Of a stretch of 40,026 nucleotides of DNA, positions 24,702 to 33,811 are shown one piece after another. The notes beneath the pieces were generated by a model that saw only the letters and a list, made by a program, of their open reading frames with translations, had not been told where the DNA came from and did not search any database. Location: assembly GCA_905235445.1 (NCBI GenBank), contig CAJOLJ010000022.1:1-40026 (forward strand), given 5' to 3'. Position 1 is the first letter of the stretch. The number at the start of each line of letters is the position of its first letter. A program made the position numbers and the translations under genes. Source of the stretch: an uncultured Bacteroidales bacterium. GTDB taxonomy: Bacteria; Bacteroidota; Bacteroidia; Bacteroidales; UBA932.

Positions 24702-26246
24702 TCATTTCCTGGCGACAAGGCCCAGTGAGGGGGCGATTTCCCGCATATAGGCGTCAGCCGCCTCGAAACTGTACTCCACCTTCCCGTCAAGAATCGCCTC
24801 CTTCACCGCCTCCTTTATGAGTCCTATGACGTTGCTCGGTCCGATGCCGTACACATCCATGATGTAGTTCCCGTCCAGGGGGTTCTTCCAGTTTCGCAGA
24901 GCATCCTTCTGCTCCACGAGCTGGAGTTTCTCCCGCACCAGTTCGAAGTTCTCCCTTATCATGGCGACCTTGCGAGGGTTCTTGGAGGTGATGTCAGAGT
25001 CGCACAGGACCATCAGGTCATCTATGTCGTTGCCTGCATCGAAGAGAAGGCGGCGGATTGCCGAATCCGTCACTTCCTCCTGCGAAAGGCACATGGGACG
25101 GTGGTGCAGGAAGACAAGTTTGGTGACATATGCCATCCTGTCGTCGAGGGGGAGCTTCAGTGAAGTGAAAATCCTCTTGACCATCTTGGCCCCGACTGAG
25201 GGGTGCCCCATGAAAGTCCAGCCCCTCTGGGGGTCGTACTTCTTGGTGGCGGGCTTACCGATATCGTGAAGCAGGGCCGCCCACCTCAGGTACAGGTTGG
25301 GCTCCGTCCTGGGGCAGGACTCTACAGTCCCGTCAGGAAGGGTCCTGTAGTCACGCAGTTCACCTCTTTCCATCATCCCCGACTCTATACTGGCCACGTT
25401 GTCAAGCACGCCAAGGGTATGGGCGAAGATGTCCTTGTGTCCCCTTCCCTCAACGGTCTGGACTCCTTTCAGGCGGCACACCTCCGGCATGATGTAGCGA
25501 AGAAGCCCCGTAGCGTCCAGGACACGGAATCCTATGGAAGGGACCGGGCTTAGAAGGATCCTGTCCAGTTCCGCCCTCACCCTTTCCACCGGGATGTCGG
25601 ATATGGAAGGGGCAAGGTCGAAAACGGCCCCGTGTGTGGCCTCATCCAGGGTGAATGGAAGGGAGGGAGTCGAGAGGGTGGAAGCGAAACGTGCCGCCCT
25701 TACCATCCGTAGCGGATCGTCCATGAAAGTCCGGTGGGCATCCACCGGGGTGCGCAGGATGCCGCGTGCAAGGTCCGCAAGACCCCCATAAGGGTCATAC
25801 AACCGTCCCCAGTCATCCTTCCCGAGGCCCAAGGCCATGGAGTTTATGGTAAGGTCACGGAGGGACTGGTCCACTTCCAGGGGAGGAAGTTCCGTCCCGG
25901 GGACATAGTTCTGTCCTCGGCGAAGGGCTCCCGCCCTTGTGGGCACTATCTCCACTTCATATCCCCCCACCCTGACAAGGAGGGTCCCGGTGGAAGTATA
26001 CTCCGTCACCTTTGTCCTCTTTCCTCCTTCGGAAAGAATGGAAGAGAGTGCGGAAGCGAAAACGGAAGGATCGCCCTTTACCACGACGTCCACATCCTTG
26101 TTCCCCCGGCCAAGGTAGCAGTCCCTGACGTACCCGCCGACAACCCAGGCAGGGATGCCGGAAGAGAGGGCCGCCCGGGACAGCAGCGAGAAAACATGGT
26201 CCCCAAGAAACTCGACGGGACGGGTCATATCCTTCGGTACAATCAT
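24702..26246 (-). CDS. cca: CCA tRNA nucleotidyltransferase with HD domain
   Basis: A 514-residue enzyme that adds or repairs the 3' CCA end of tRNA. The class II nucleotidyltransferase head has VVGGYVRDCYLGRGNKDVDV, with the catalytic aspartates, and the RR-containing region DLTINSMAL and RMVRAARF. A C-terminal HD domain is intact: LLHDIGKP, GHPSVGAKMV and FLHHRP. This HD domain can carry phosphohydrolase activity in the family. The ATG at 26246 is used; an in-frame TTG at 26252 is possible. A promoter with both boxes lies 43 bases upstream, and the Xer gene follows at 32 bases. Confidence 0.95.
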   Translation of the reverse strand: MIVPKDMTRPVEFLGDHVFSLLSRAALSSGIPAWVVGGYVRDCYLGRGNKDVDVVVKGDPSVFASALSSILSEGGKRTKVTEYTSTGTLLVRVGGYEVEIVPTRAGALRRGQNYVPGTELPPLEVDQSLRDLTINSMALGLGKDDWGRLYDPYGGLADLARGILRTPVDAHRTFMDDPLRMVRAARFASTLSTPSLPFTLDEATHGAVFDLAPSISDIPVERVRAELDRILLSPVPSIGFRVLDATGLLRYIMPEVCRLKGVQTVEGRGHKDIFAHTLGVLDNVASIESGMMERGELRDYRTLPDGTVESCPRTEPNLYLRWAALLHDIGKPATKKYDPQRGWTFMGHPSVGAKMVKRIFTSLKLPLDDRMAYVTKLVFLHHRPMCLSQEEVTDSAIRRLLFDAGNDIDDLMVLCDSDITSKNPRKVAMIRENFELVREKLQLVEQKDALRNWKNPLDGNYIMDVYGIGPSNVIGLIKEAVKEAILDGKVEYSFEAADAYMREIAPSLGLVARK

Positions 26247-26289
26247 TGTCAACTTGTTTGCGATGCCGTGATTTTATGGTTTTGGGAGG

Positions 26290-26319
26290 CAAAGATAGCT
26301 CACCTCCTTCAAATCACAA
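26290..26319 (-). promoter_or_regulatory. Promoter of cca
   Basis: On the minus strand TTG (26317-26319), a 19-base spacer and TATCTTTG (26290-26297). The -7 box is 43 bases before the cca ATG. Confidence 0.6.
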
Positions 26320-26339
26320 TTTTCCTGCAAGTCTTGCCG

Positions 26340-28016
26340 CTACTCGACAAGTTTGCGGTACTTGAAGCGTTTGGGTTCGCTCTCCCCGAGACGGGCCTTA
26401 CGGTTCTCCTCGTACTCGGAGTAGGACCCCTCGAAATAGTAGACCTTGCCGTCCCCCTCGAATGCGAGGATATGGGTGGCGATCCTGTCGAGGAACCACC
26501 TGTCGTGGCTTACCACGAGGGCACAGCCGGCGAAGTTCTCAAGACCGTCCTCAAGGGCACGGATAGTGTTGACATCCACGTCGTTGGTAGGCTCGTCCAG
26601 AAGAAGGACATTACCCTCGTCCTTGAGAGTCAGGGCCAGGTGCAGACGGTTCCTTTCCCCTCCGGAGAGGATCCCGCAGAGCTTCTCCTGGTCAGCTCCG
26701 CTGAAGTTGAAGCGCGACACCCAAGAACGGGCATTTATGTCCTTGTTGCCGAGCCTTATCCATTCGGAGTTCCCGGCAATGGTCTCATAGACGGTCTTGT
26801 CGGGGTCGATGGTGCGGTGCTGCTGGTCCACGTAGGAGAGCTTGACCGTATCCCCGATCTCGACAGTCCCGGCATCAGGTTTCTCAAGGCCCATGATGAG
26901 GCGGAACAGGGTGGTCTTCCCTGCCCCGTTGGGACCGATTACACCGATGATGCCCGCAGGCGGAAGGACGAAGGAAAGGTGCTCGAAAAGGAGCTTGTCG
27001 CCGTAGGCCTTGGATACATCGTTGAACACGATGACCTTGTTCCCGAGATGGGGGCCATTCGGAATGTAGATTTCAAGGTTCGCCTCCTTTTCCTTGACAG
27101 AGGCGCTTGCCAGCTTCTCATAAGCCCCGAGACGGGCCTTGCCCTTGGCATGGCGGGCCTTGGGTGCCATCCTGACCCACTCGAGCTCATGCTGGAGGGT
27201 CTTCCGGCGTTTGCTTTCCACTTTCTCCTCCATGGCAAGCCTCTTTGTCTTCTGGTCCAGCCAGGAAGAGTAGTTCCCCTTCCAGGGGATGCCCTCCCCG
27301 CGGTCCAGTTCCAGGATCCATCCCGCGACGTTGTCCAGGAAGTAACGGTCATGGGTCACGGCTATGACTGTCCCCTTGTACTGCTGGAGATGGGCCTCCA
27401 GCCACTGGATGCTCTCGGTGTCGAGGTGGTTGGTGGGCTCGTCAAGGAGCAGGACGTCCGGCTGGCGAAGAAGCAGCCGGCACAGGGCGACCCTTCTTCT
27501 CTCCCCTCCGGACAGCGTGGCCACGCTTGCATCCGGCGGAGGGCACTGCAGGGCGTCCATCGCCCTTTCCAGCTTGGAGTCTATCTCCCAGCCACCGCAG
27601 TGGTCTATGAGGTCGGTCAGTTCCCCCTGCCTTATGATGAGGGCGTTCATGGTGTCATCGTCCATGGGCTCCATGAACTTCTCGGAGATCTCATTGTACT
27701 CACGCAGGAGTTCCATGACCTCGCTCACCCCTTCCTGCACGCACTCTATGACAGTCTTGGTCGGGTCCAGTTGCGGTTCCTGCTCGAGGTACCCCACACT
27801 GTAGCCAGGGGCCCAGACAACCTCTCCCCTGTAGGACTTCTCGATTCCTGCGATTATTTTGAGCAGGGTGGACTTACCGGAACCGTTCAGACCGATGATG
27901 CCGATCTTGGCCCCGTAAAAGAAGGACAGGTAGATGTCCTTGAGTATCACCTTATTATTGTGGGGAAGGACCTTCCCCACCCCGTTCATGGAAAAAATTA
28001 TCTTCTCGTCAGCCAT
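26340..28016 (-). CDS. ettA: Energy-dependent translational throttle protein EttA (ABC-F)
   Basis: A 558-residue soluble ABC-F ATPase with two nucleotide-binding domains. In E. coli EttA binds the ribosomal E site and ties initiation to ATP level. First Walker A is GLNGSGKS (42-49) with signature LSGGERRRV and Walker B VLLLDEPTNHLD. The second set is GPNGAGKT, LSGGERNRL and VLLLDEPTNDVD. The EttA-type arm insertion lies between (about residues 95-140), and the linker has the basic run RMAPKARHAKGKAR. It starts 30 bases after the stop of the YhcH family gene and is probably in that transcript. Length matches E. coli EttA closely. Confidence 0.96.
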   Translation of the reverse strand: MADEKIIFSMNGVGKVLPHNNKVILKDIYLSFFYGAKIGIIGLNGSGKSTLLKIIAGIEKSYRGEVVWAPGYSVGYLEQEPQLDPTKTVIECVQEGVSEVMELLREYNEISEKFMEPMDDDTMNALIIRQGELTDLIDHCGGWEIDSKLERAMDALQCPPPDASVATLSGGERRRVALCRLLLRQPDVLLLDEPTNHLDTESIQWLEAHLQQYKGTVIAVTHDRYFLDNVAGWILELDRGEGIPWKGNYSSWLDQKTKRLAMEEKVESKRRKTLQHELEWVRMAPKARHAKGKARLGAYEKLASASVKEKEANLEIYIPNGPHLGNKVIVFNDVSKAYGDKLLFEHLSFVLPPAGIIGVIGPNGAGKTTLFRLIMGLEKPDAGTVEIGDTVKLSYVDQQHRTIDPDKTVYETIAGNSEWIRLGNKDINARSWVSRFNFSGADQEKLCGILSGGERNRLHLALTLKDEGNVLLLDEPTNDVDVNTIRALEDGLENFAGCALVVSHDRWFLDRIATHILAFEGDGKVYYFEGSYSEYEENRKARLGESEPKRFKYRKLVE

Positions 28017-28046
28017 CTTTTGTGTGGTAGCGGTCTTTGATGAATA

Positions 28047-28466
28047 TTACACTGCCCTTACCTTGAAAATCGCCTTTCTGATGACGCCCTCGCCGATAAG
28101 CGGAGCATGGGCTGTCTCGGGGGCGAAGGTCACCTGTCCGCCAGGTTGCACCGTCACGGTATCCTCCACGGGGTCGGTGAAGAAAATGATGTCCTCCGCT
28201 TCGTTGAACTCCCCGAGGGGAGTGCATTTGTCACGGTCCTTTATCCCGTAGGTCTCGCTACCCGAGAGCGGGACCTGGATATCGATGAAGGAGTTATGGG
28301 CTTCGAGCACCGCCTTGGAGGGGGCCTTCAGCCTTACTTCGAGTATGTTGACCCAGAGGTTGCCCTCGTCAAGGACATGCTTGCCGAGAGGAAGGGTGGG
28401 AAGAGTGCCTGAGGAAATGAGTTCCTGCGCACGGGTGTAGAAAGGATTGGCGGAAAGGTCGGTCAT
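28047..28466 (-). CDS. YhcH/YjgK/YiaL family protein
   Basis: A 139-residue soluble protein of the DUF386 cupin-like family. Conserved parts are GKHVLDEGNLWVNILE, AHNSFIDIQVPLSGSE, and the C-terminal VTFAPETAHAPLIGEG with likely metal-binding His and Glu. The ATG at 28466 is chosen; the open frame continues upstream, but that extension crosses the promoter. Members occur near sialic acid and other sugar genes and have been proposed to act on sugars, but the function here is unknown. ettA follows at 30 bases. Confidence 0.9.
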   Translation of the reverse strand: MTDLSANPFYTRAQELISSGTLPTLPLGKHVLDEGNLWVNILEVRLKAPSKAVLEAHNSFIDIQVPLSGSETYGIKDRDKCTPLGEFNEAEDIIFFTDPVEDTVTVQPGGQVTFAPETAHAPLIGEGVIRKAIFKVRAV

Positions 28467-28492
28467 GGCTAATAAAATGTAATGTGTCCATG

Positions 28493-28523
28493 CAAAGATA
28501 AAGATTCGGGAAGGATTTAGCAA
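28493..28523 (-). promoter_or_regulatory. Promoter of the YhcH family gene
   Basis: On the minus strand TTG (28521-28523), a 20-base spacer and TATCTTTG (28493-28500). It lies 26 bases before the ATG at 28466. Confidence 0.6.
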
Positions 28524-28630
28524 TGCCAGCGGGGGGCGGGTACGCCAAAACCCTCCCCCTCCTCGACACCCGCAGCGGCAATCGCAAGGGGAAGGGATGC
28601 AATCCTGGAAGGGCAGCTCGCCCCGGGGGG

Positions 28631-29791
28631 CTACCACCACGCTCCAGGGTCCAAAGCGGTGTCGGTCACGTGACCCAGGTCAAGGTAACGGACCGATTCA
28701 TTCTCGACAGCAAAGAAGCCCAGCCCGCCCTTCACATTGGAAGGGATGCTGAGGGGTTCGGCGATCAGCGACAGACTGAATCCCACCGTCCTTCCCGCAT
28801 TCATCGTGCGAAGGTAACAGTACTCGTCGAAAGAGATGCTCCGCAGGCACACTGCCACCTTGGGGTCCATCTCGATACGGGTCGGAAACGCGAACTGTAA
28901 GTCCCCGTTCTCGTCTATCTTATTCCAGACATACCTTCCAGTGGTTTTCACATAGGAACTGTCCATCGAGAAAGTGAGCGTGGCGCCCTTGTCCTTGAAG
29001 AGCCGGTCGGTGAAACATTTCATGTCGTTGTCCGGGGTTATCTCAAGAATCCGGGAGACAATGCTCTCGTCCTGGGTGTCCATGGAAGCATATCCGTCCG
29101 TAAGAATGGGGTCTGAGGAAGAGTTGTACTTGAGGTAATCCTTCACTTCCTCTCTCTCCTCCCTGGGGGCTTCGCCCACCTCTTCGAAACAGTAACGGAT
29201 CTCCCCCTCACGGTATGCGACCAGCCTGTAGTAGTCATCCGAGGAGGGATGGTCCTTCATATTGAGGCTGAACTCATAGGTACTGTAACTGTAGTCATCT
29301 TCCCCAGGTCCTAGGGTGGCTGTCTGGGAATGCTTCTGGATGATTTTCCTGAAGGTGACGTCCAGCAAATCAGGGGCAGGCGGGACCGGGACTTCGGACT
29401 CTACGTACAGGTTGCCGCTTTTTGCCGTTATCTTCACTACATCCCCCTCCCTCAGGGAGGCCTTCAGTATGTAGAGGGTATTAGCGTATCTGTCATAGAT
29501 GCCGGTTTCCTCTCCCTTGTCCCGGACCTGCACTCCCGTGGAGACTTTCCTTCCGTTCACGTACAGTTCAACCGTGGCCCCCGTCTCCCCCAGCAGTTTA
29601 TCGTCCTCCCACCTGGAGAGGGCTATGGCATGCTCAGTGTCGGAAGCATTCAGTATGGCATTAAGTATAAGCAGCGGTTCCTTTGACTCCCTCTTTATCG
29701 GAATCTCACCCTCGCAGGAGGACAACAGCACACCCAGCAGGAGCACAGCCGCTCCAGCCACCGCAGGAATCATGTATCTTTCTTTTTTCAT
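28631..29791 (-). CDS. DUF4249 family lipoprotein
   Basis: A 386-residue predicted outer-membrane lipoprotein: signal ending VLLSSC (Cys26), then EGEIPIKRESKEPLLILNA, the usual opening of DUF4249. A GETGATVELYVNG motif near residue 75 and the EVPVPPAP linker fit the family. DUF4249 proteins are encoded next to TonB-dependent receptors across Bacteroidetes and are thought to be accessory surface proteins; their ligand is not known. The start is 4 bases from the stop codon of the receptor gene, so the two are co-transcribed. The longer in-frame start at 29899 lies within the receptor gene and is rejected. Confidence 0.9.
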   Translation of the reverse strand: MKKERYMIPAVAGAAVLLLGVLLSSCEGEIPIKRESKEPLLILNAILNASDTEHAIALSRWEDDKLLGETGATVELYVNGRKVSTGVQVRDKGEETGIYDRYANTLYILKASLREGDVVKITAKSGNLYVESEVPVPPAPDLLDVTFRKIIQKHSQTATLGPGEDDYSYSTYEFSLNMKDHPSSDDYYRLVAYREGEIRYCFEEVGEAPREEREEVKDYLKYNSSSDPILTDGYASMDTQDESIVSRILEITPDNDMKCFTDRLFKDKGATLTFSMDSSYVKTTGRYVWNKIDENGDLQFAFPTRIEMDPKVAVCLRSISFDEYCYLRTMNAGRTVGFSLSLIAEPLSIPSNVKGGLGFFAVENESVRYLDLGHVTDTALDPGAWW

Positions 29792-29795
29792 GGCC

Positions 29796-32282
29796 TCAGA
29801 ATTTAAGGGTGTAACTGATTGAAGGGATGAGTGGCAGGATAGTGTATTTCTTGAGGACAATCCTTTCGGAGTAACTGTCCTCAGCCCTGTTGTACTCATT
29901 ATTGTAATCGAGGAACACCAGGTTGGGGTTCATGGCATTGTACAGGTTGTAGACGCTGAAGTTCCAGATGCTCTCCCTCTTTCGTCCGAACAAATGCAGG
30001 TTGAGCCCCACATTGAGCCGATGGGACGGAGGGAGGCGGTAATTGTTCCTGCCCTCGACATAGTCGGCCCGGTAAAGGAAGCCAAGCGGGTCGCTGTCAT
30101 CGGCCATCACCAGGGTCTGCATCGAGGGAAGGGTAGTGGTCCCGCCCGTGGCAAAGGACCAGACCGCATTGAGGTCCACAGTCTCGGAGAATGAGTGGTT
30201 GACGCTTATATTGAGGTTATGGCGCCTGTCGTACTTGAATGGGAATGGACGTCCCGAGTTCACGCTGCCGTCGGGGAACACCCTGTCGGACTTGGCCAGG
30301 GTGTATGAGAGGAATCCGGTAGTCTTTCCCTGCGTCTTCTGGACATAGAGTTCCACTCCCTTTGCCGTGCCCTTCCCCATCAAGACCTTGTCGCTCCAGG
30401 AGGCGGAGGAGCCGATTATCACCGCACCCTCCTTGTATTCGAGAAGGTTGTCCATCATCTTGTAGTAGGCTTCCAGGCTGATTTCCCAACCCTTGATCCC
30501 GTCGTAATAGATTCCGGCGGAGAACTGGTCGGACGTCACCGGCTTTATGTCCTTTGTGATCGGGACCCACAGGTCGGTTGGCATGGACACCATTGCGGAG
30601 GAGAGCAGGTGGACATACTGGGACATGCGGGAATACCCTGCCTTGAGGGAAATGCCCCTCCCGAATGAGGCCTTGGCGCTGAGCCGTGGCTGAAGGGAGA
30701 AATAGTTCTTGCCTTCCACCCTGAAAAGCGTGGCATGAAGCCCGGGGTTCACGGTAAAGTAATCCCCAAGGGAGATATCGTCCTCCACATAGAGGTTGAA
30801 GTCATGCCCCCCGTAATTCTTGCTGTCTATGAAATTGAAGGTGGTATCTATCTGCTGTGTCCCCTCGCCTACCACTTGGGCCAGGGCGGTGAGGGCCTCG
30901 GGCTTGAAGAGATGGTAGACATACTCCGCACCGAACTTGATGAGGTGGGCGGGACTTGGGGTATAGTCGAAATCCATCCTGGCGGTGTAGTCCTCAATCC
31001 CCGAGTTGTAATCAATCCCGTAGTCGCTCTTATAGGGGATCCCGTTGCTCCTTCCCTCCTCGGAATAGCCTATCCCCATTTTCATGCGGTAGGTGTTGTA
31101 GGAAAGAGTGGTATTGGAAAAGAGGGTGGAGGAGAAGACGTGGTTCCACCTCACGGAACCTACGGTATTGCCCCAGTTCACGCCGATACGGCCGACCATC
31201 GAACTGTAATAGTCGTCCGTCCGGTCCTGGGAATCGTACTTTCCCTTGAAGCTCGCCGGCATGGTGTCGGACCCCGTGTAGAAGCCGAAGTAAAAGCGGT
31301 CCTTGTCGGAGAGTCTCCACGTCACCTTGCCGTTTACATCGTAGAAGTAGTAGTTCGCGAAATCACCTTTCAGCGCAGCGAGGATGATGGGACTGTAGAA
31401 GAAAGTGTTCATGGCCCTTCCCGACAGGGAGAAACTGAGCTTGTCCTTTATGATGGGGCCTTCAAGATGCAGTTTGTCGGAAATAAGTCCCACGCCCAAC
31501 GTTCCCCCAAACTCTTTCATGTTGCCGTCATTGGTGCGGATATCGATGATGGAGGAAATCCTCCCGGAGTAGCGGGAGGGGAAGGAACCTTTGTAGAAGG
31601 TCACCTTCTTCACCGCCTCGGGCTGGAAGACCGAGAACAGGCCGAACATGTGGTCGACGTTGTAGATGGGGACGCCGTCCAGGAGAATGAGGTTCTCGTC
31701 GGCCCCTCCTCCCCTCACGTACAGTCCCGAGGTCCCTTCCGTCCCTCCCTGGACTCCCGGCATGAGCTGGATGGCCTTCATGACGTCGGCCTCGCCGAAG
31801 AGCACCGGGACGTTCTTGATATGGTTGACCGGTACATCGAGGGCCCCCAGGTAAGTGGACTTGATGCCGCTCTCCTTGCTCGCCGAGACCTGAGCCCCCT
31901 GGAGGGTCTCCGAAGGGAGAAGCTTGAAGTTCAGCGACATATCCTTTCCGGGTTCTATTTCAACGGCGACACTTCCGTAGCCGACGTAGGAACACTGGAT
32001 GGTAATCCCCTCGCCGGGAGGATAGGCCCCCGAGGGGATTGTCAGGGAGTAGTAGCCGTAGGAATTCGTGACGGCGCCGCTGCTTTTCCCGTCCCTCAGT
32101 TCATGGAGCACGCCGGCCCCGATAAGGACCTCCCCCGTCAGTGAATCCGTCACATAGCCACTGATGGTGAACCGCTCAGCCCTTCCCTGGGAACGAAGCG
32201 GACAGGGGGGAATGAGGAGGAGGAGAAGAAGGAAGAGTGGGAGCGCAAGGAAGGATGCACCTTTAACTGCGTTTCTTATCAT
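29796..32282 (-). CDS. TonB-dependent receptor with carboxypeptidase-like regulatory domain
   Basis: An 828-residue outer-membrane importer. Start ATG 32282 gives a signal peptide (hydrophobic core FLALPLFLLLLLLI, residues 11-24). A carboxypeptidase D regulatory-like domain follows (about residues 38-120, TISGYVTDSLTGEVLIGAGV). The plug domain comes next with DVMKAIQLMPGVQGG, YVRGGGADENLILLDGVPIY and VKKVTFYKGSFPSRYSGR. The rest is a beta barrel ending in SYTLKF with a terminal aromatic residue. A DUF4249 lipoprotein gene follows directly; there is no SusD gene, so this is not a standard glycan-uptake SusCD pair. The ligand is unknown. A strong consensus promoter precedes it. Confidence 0.95.
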   Translation of the reverse strand: MIRNAVKGASFLALPLFLLLLLLIPPCPLRSQGRAERFTISGYVTDSLTGEVLIGAGVLHELRDGKSSGAVTNSYGYYSLTIPSGAYPPGEGITIQCSYVGYGSVAVEIEPGKDMSLNFKLLPSETLQGAQVSASKESGIKSTYLGALDVPVNHIKNVPVLFGEADVMKAIQLMPGVQGGTEGTSGLYVRGGGADENLILLDGVPIYNVDHMFGLFSVFQPEAVKKVTFYKGSFPSRYSGRISSIIDIRTNDGNMKEFGGTLGVGLISDKLHLEGPIIKDKLSFSLSGRAMNTFFYSPIILAALKGDFANYYFYDVNGKVTWRLSDKDRFYFGFYTGSDTMPASFKGKYDSQDRTDDYYSSMVGRIGVNWGNTVGSVRWNHVFSSTLFSNTTLSYNTYRMKMGIGYSEEGRSNGIPYKSDYGIDYNSGIEDYTARMDFDYTPSPAHLIKFGAEYVYHLFKPEALTALAQVVGEGTQQIDTTFNFIDSKNYGGHDFNLYVEDDISLGDYFTVNPGLHATLFRVEGKNYFSLQPRLSAKASFGRGISLKAGYSRMSQYVHLLSSAMVSMPTDLWVPITKDIKPVTSDQFSAGIYYDGIKGWEISLEAYYKMMDNLLEYKEGAVIIGSSASWSDKVLMGKGTAKGVELYVQKTQGKTTGFLSYTLAKSDRVFPDGSVNSGRPFPFKYDRRHNLNISVNHSFSETVDLNAVWSFATGGTTTLPSMQTLVMADDSDPLGFLYRADYVEGRNNYRLPPSHRLNVGLNLHLFGRKRESIWNFSVYNLYNAMNPNLVFLDYNNEYNRAEDSYSERIVLKKYTILPLIPSISYTLKF

Positions 32283-32306
32283 AAAAGAATAGTTGCTTGT
32301 GTGGTG

Positions 32307-32338
32307 CAAAAATATGACTTATCGCACACTTCTGCAAA
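32307..32338 (-). promoter_or_regulatory. Consensus promoter of the TonB receptor operon
   Basis: On the minus strand TTTG (32335-32338), a 20-base spacer and TATTTTTG (32307-32314) match both boxes. The -7 box is 24 bases before the ATG at 32282. Confidence 0.75.
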
Positions 32339-32454
32339 TAAGAATGCAGGGGAAGGGATAAACTTGCATCAGGGATGGAAGGATTCAAGCGGGAAAGGAC
32401 AAGGATTCGGGAGGGGTACTTCACTCCCCTCATAAATCAACACACATCAAGGAA

Positions 32455-32486
32455 TTGGGCCATATCGGGTGGATTTGCTAAATTTG
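32455..32486 (+). promoter_or_regulatory. Promoter of the ATP-grasp gene
   Basis: TTG (32455-32457), a 21-base spacer and TAAATTTG (32479-32486). The predicted start near 32493 would place a leader of about 118 bases before ATG 32612. The 329-base gap 32283-32611 otherwise holds the receptor promoter, a small GAGGGG/CCCCTC hairpin at 32411-32431, and the leader structure below. Confidence 0.55.
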
Positions 32487-32492
32487 CATGTC

Positions 32493-32563
32493 CTTTTGGG
32501 GGATTCCCCGCATCCCTGCCTGCGACATATGAGGATAAAGGCAGGGGCCCATCCCTCCAAAAG
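32493..32563 (+). promoter_or_regulatory. Possible structured leader RNA ahead of the ATP-grasp gene
   Basis: Two nested stems can form from the predicted transcription start onward. The outer stem pairs CTTTTGG+GGGAT (32493-32504) with ATCCC+CCAAAAG (32551-32563) with one bulged T. The inner stem pairs CCCTGCCT (32514-32521) with AGGCAGGG (32539-32546) around a 17-base loop. The stem-loop ends 48 bases before the ATG. I do not recognise it as a known riboswitch class. It could also be a chance fold of GC-rich sequence. Confidence 0.4.
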
Positions 32564-32611
32564 ACACGGACAACAAATAGGACTGCAAATACGAAAAAAC
32601 GACGACTGCTT

Positions 32612-33811
32612 ATGAACTTCATTTTCATATCCCCGAATTTCCCCAGGACATACTGGAACTTCTGTGACCGCCTGAAAAAAAGAGGCGTAAATGTCCTCGG
32701 AATAGGCGATGCCCCCTATGACGGGCTGCCTTCCGAACTGAAAGGGTCCCTCACCGAATACTACAAGGTAAACGACATGAAGGACTACCCCTCCATGTAC
32801 AAGGCAGTCGCATACTATGCCTTCCATTACGGGAAGATAGATTTCCTGGAGTCCAACAACGAGTTCTGGCTCTCCCAGGATGCTTCCCTTCGCACCGACT
32901 TCAATATCACCTCCGGGGTGAATTCCGCTCAGATAGTCTCTTTCCAGAGCAAGGCCGAGATGAAGAAATTCTATGCCAAGGGCGGGATTCCCACCGCCCG
33001 CCAGGCCAAGGTCGACACCCTGGAAAACGCCCTTTCCTTCATCGGGGAAGTCCTCTACCCCATCATCGTGAAACCCGAGGTCGGAGTGGGAGCCGAGGCT
33101 ACATATAAGATTTCAGACGAGGGAGAGCTGCGTCATTTCTTCGACACCAAGCCCGCCGTTCCCTATGTCATGGAAGAATTCATCACGGGGGACATCTACT
33201 CCTACGATGCCATAGTGGACTCCGAGGGAGAGCCTCTCTTCGAGTCCTCCGCTCATTTCCCTCCCTCCGTGATGGATATAGTGAACGACAACCTGGACAT
33301 GGTGTACTACGTCCTGAAGGATGTTCCCGGGCAGCTTCGTGAAAGGGGGCGTGCCACGGTGAAGGCCTTCGGGGTCAGGAGCCGTTTCGTCCATTTCGAG
33401 TTCTTCCGCCTCTCCGTGGACAAAGGCTCCCTCGGGAAGAAGGGGGACTTCATAGGTCTCGAAGTGAACATGAGGCCTGCGGGAGGTTACACACCCGACA
33501 TGATGAACTTCGCCCACAACAGCGATGTCTACGACATCTGGGCCGAGATGATGGTCCATGACAGGGCAAGCGCCTCTTCCCTGCCCAAGGATGCGGACCA
33601 CTGGTGCCTGTACTACGGCAGACGGGATGCCCACAACTACGTCCACTCTCCCGAGGAGATCCGCTCCCGCTACGGTAACAGGATAGCCATGAACGAGAGG
33701 ATCCCCGCCGCGATTGCCCCCGACATGGGTGAGTACATGTACACTCTTCATGCCTTCAGCGAGGAGGAACTTCACGAAATGATTTCTTTCATCGGGGAAA
33801 CCTGGAAGTAA
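32612..33811 (+). CDS. ATP-grasp domain protein, predicted carboxylate-amine/thiol ligase
   Basis: A 399-residue cytoplasmic protein. It begins MNFIFISPNFPRTYWNF, a pre-ATP-grasp domain. The ATP-grasp core shows YPIIVKPEVGVGAEATYKI near residue 150 (phosphate-binding loop lysine and glycines), YVMEEFITGDIYSYDA near residue 190, and the magnesium-binding end GLEVNMRPAGGYTPDM near residue 290. Such enzymes join a carboxylate to an amine or thiol through an acyl phosphate. The substrates are unknown. The frame is open 79 codons further upstream, but that part covers the promoter and leader, so ATG 32612 is used. Its stop overlaps the next start by one base (TAATG). Confidence 0.88.
   Translation: MNFIFISPNFPRTYWNFCDRLKKRGVNVLGIGDAPYDGLPSELKGSLTEYYKVNDMKDYPSMYKAVAYYAFHYGKIDFLESNNEFWLSQDASLRTDFNITSGVNSAQIVSFQSKAEMKKFYAKGGIPTARQAKVDTLENALSFIGEVLYPIIVKPEVGVGAEATYKISDEGELRHFFDTKPAVPYVMEEFITGDIYSYDAIVDSEGEPLFESSAHFPPSVMDIVNDNLDMVYYVLKDVPGQLRERGRATVKAFGVRSRFVHFEFFRLSVDKGSLGKKGDFIGLEVNMRPAGGYTPDMMNFAHNSDVYDIWAEMMVHDRASASSLPKDADHWCLYYGRRDAHNYVHSPEEIRSRYGNRIAMNERIPAAIAPDMGEYMYTLHAFSEEELHEMISFIGETWK

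Noticed and set aside
25734..28040. 768-codon open frame on the plus strand
   Set aside because: It is antisense to cca and ettA, both with clear motifs. Long antisense frames are expected in GC-rich coding DNA; the translation shows no domain.
30735..32144. 469-codon plus-strand frame opposite the TonB receptor
   Set aside because: Shadow of a well-supported receptor gene; no recognisable motif or promoter.
32375..32611. N-terminal extension of the ATP-grasp protein by 79 codons
   Set aside because: It would cover the promoter and the structured leader, is rich in Arg, Thr and Pro without family resemblance, and the conserved domain begins at ATG 32612.
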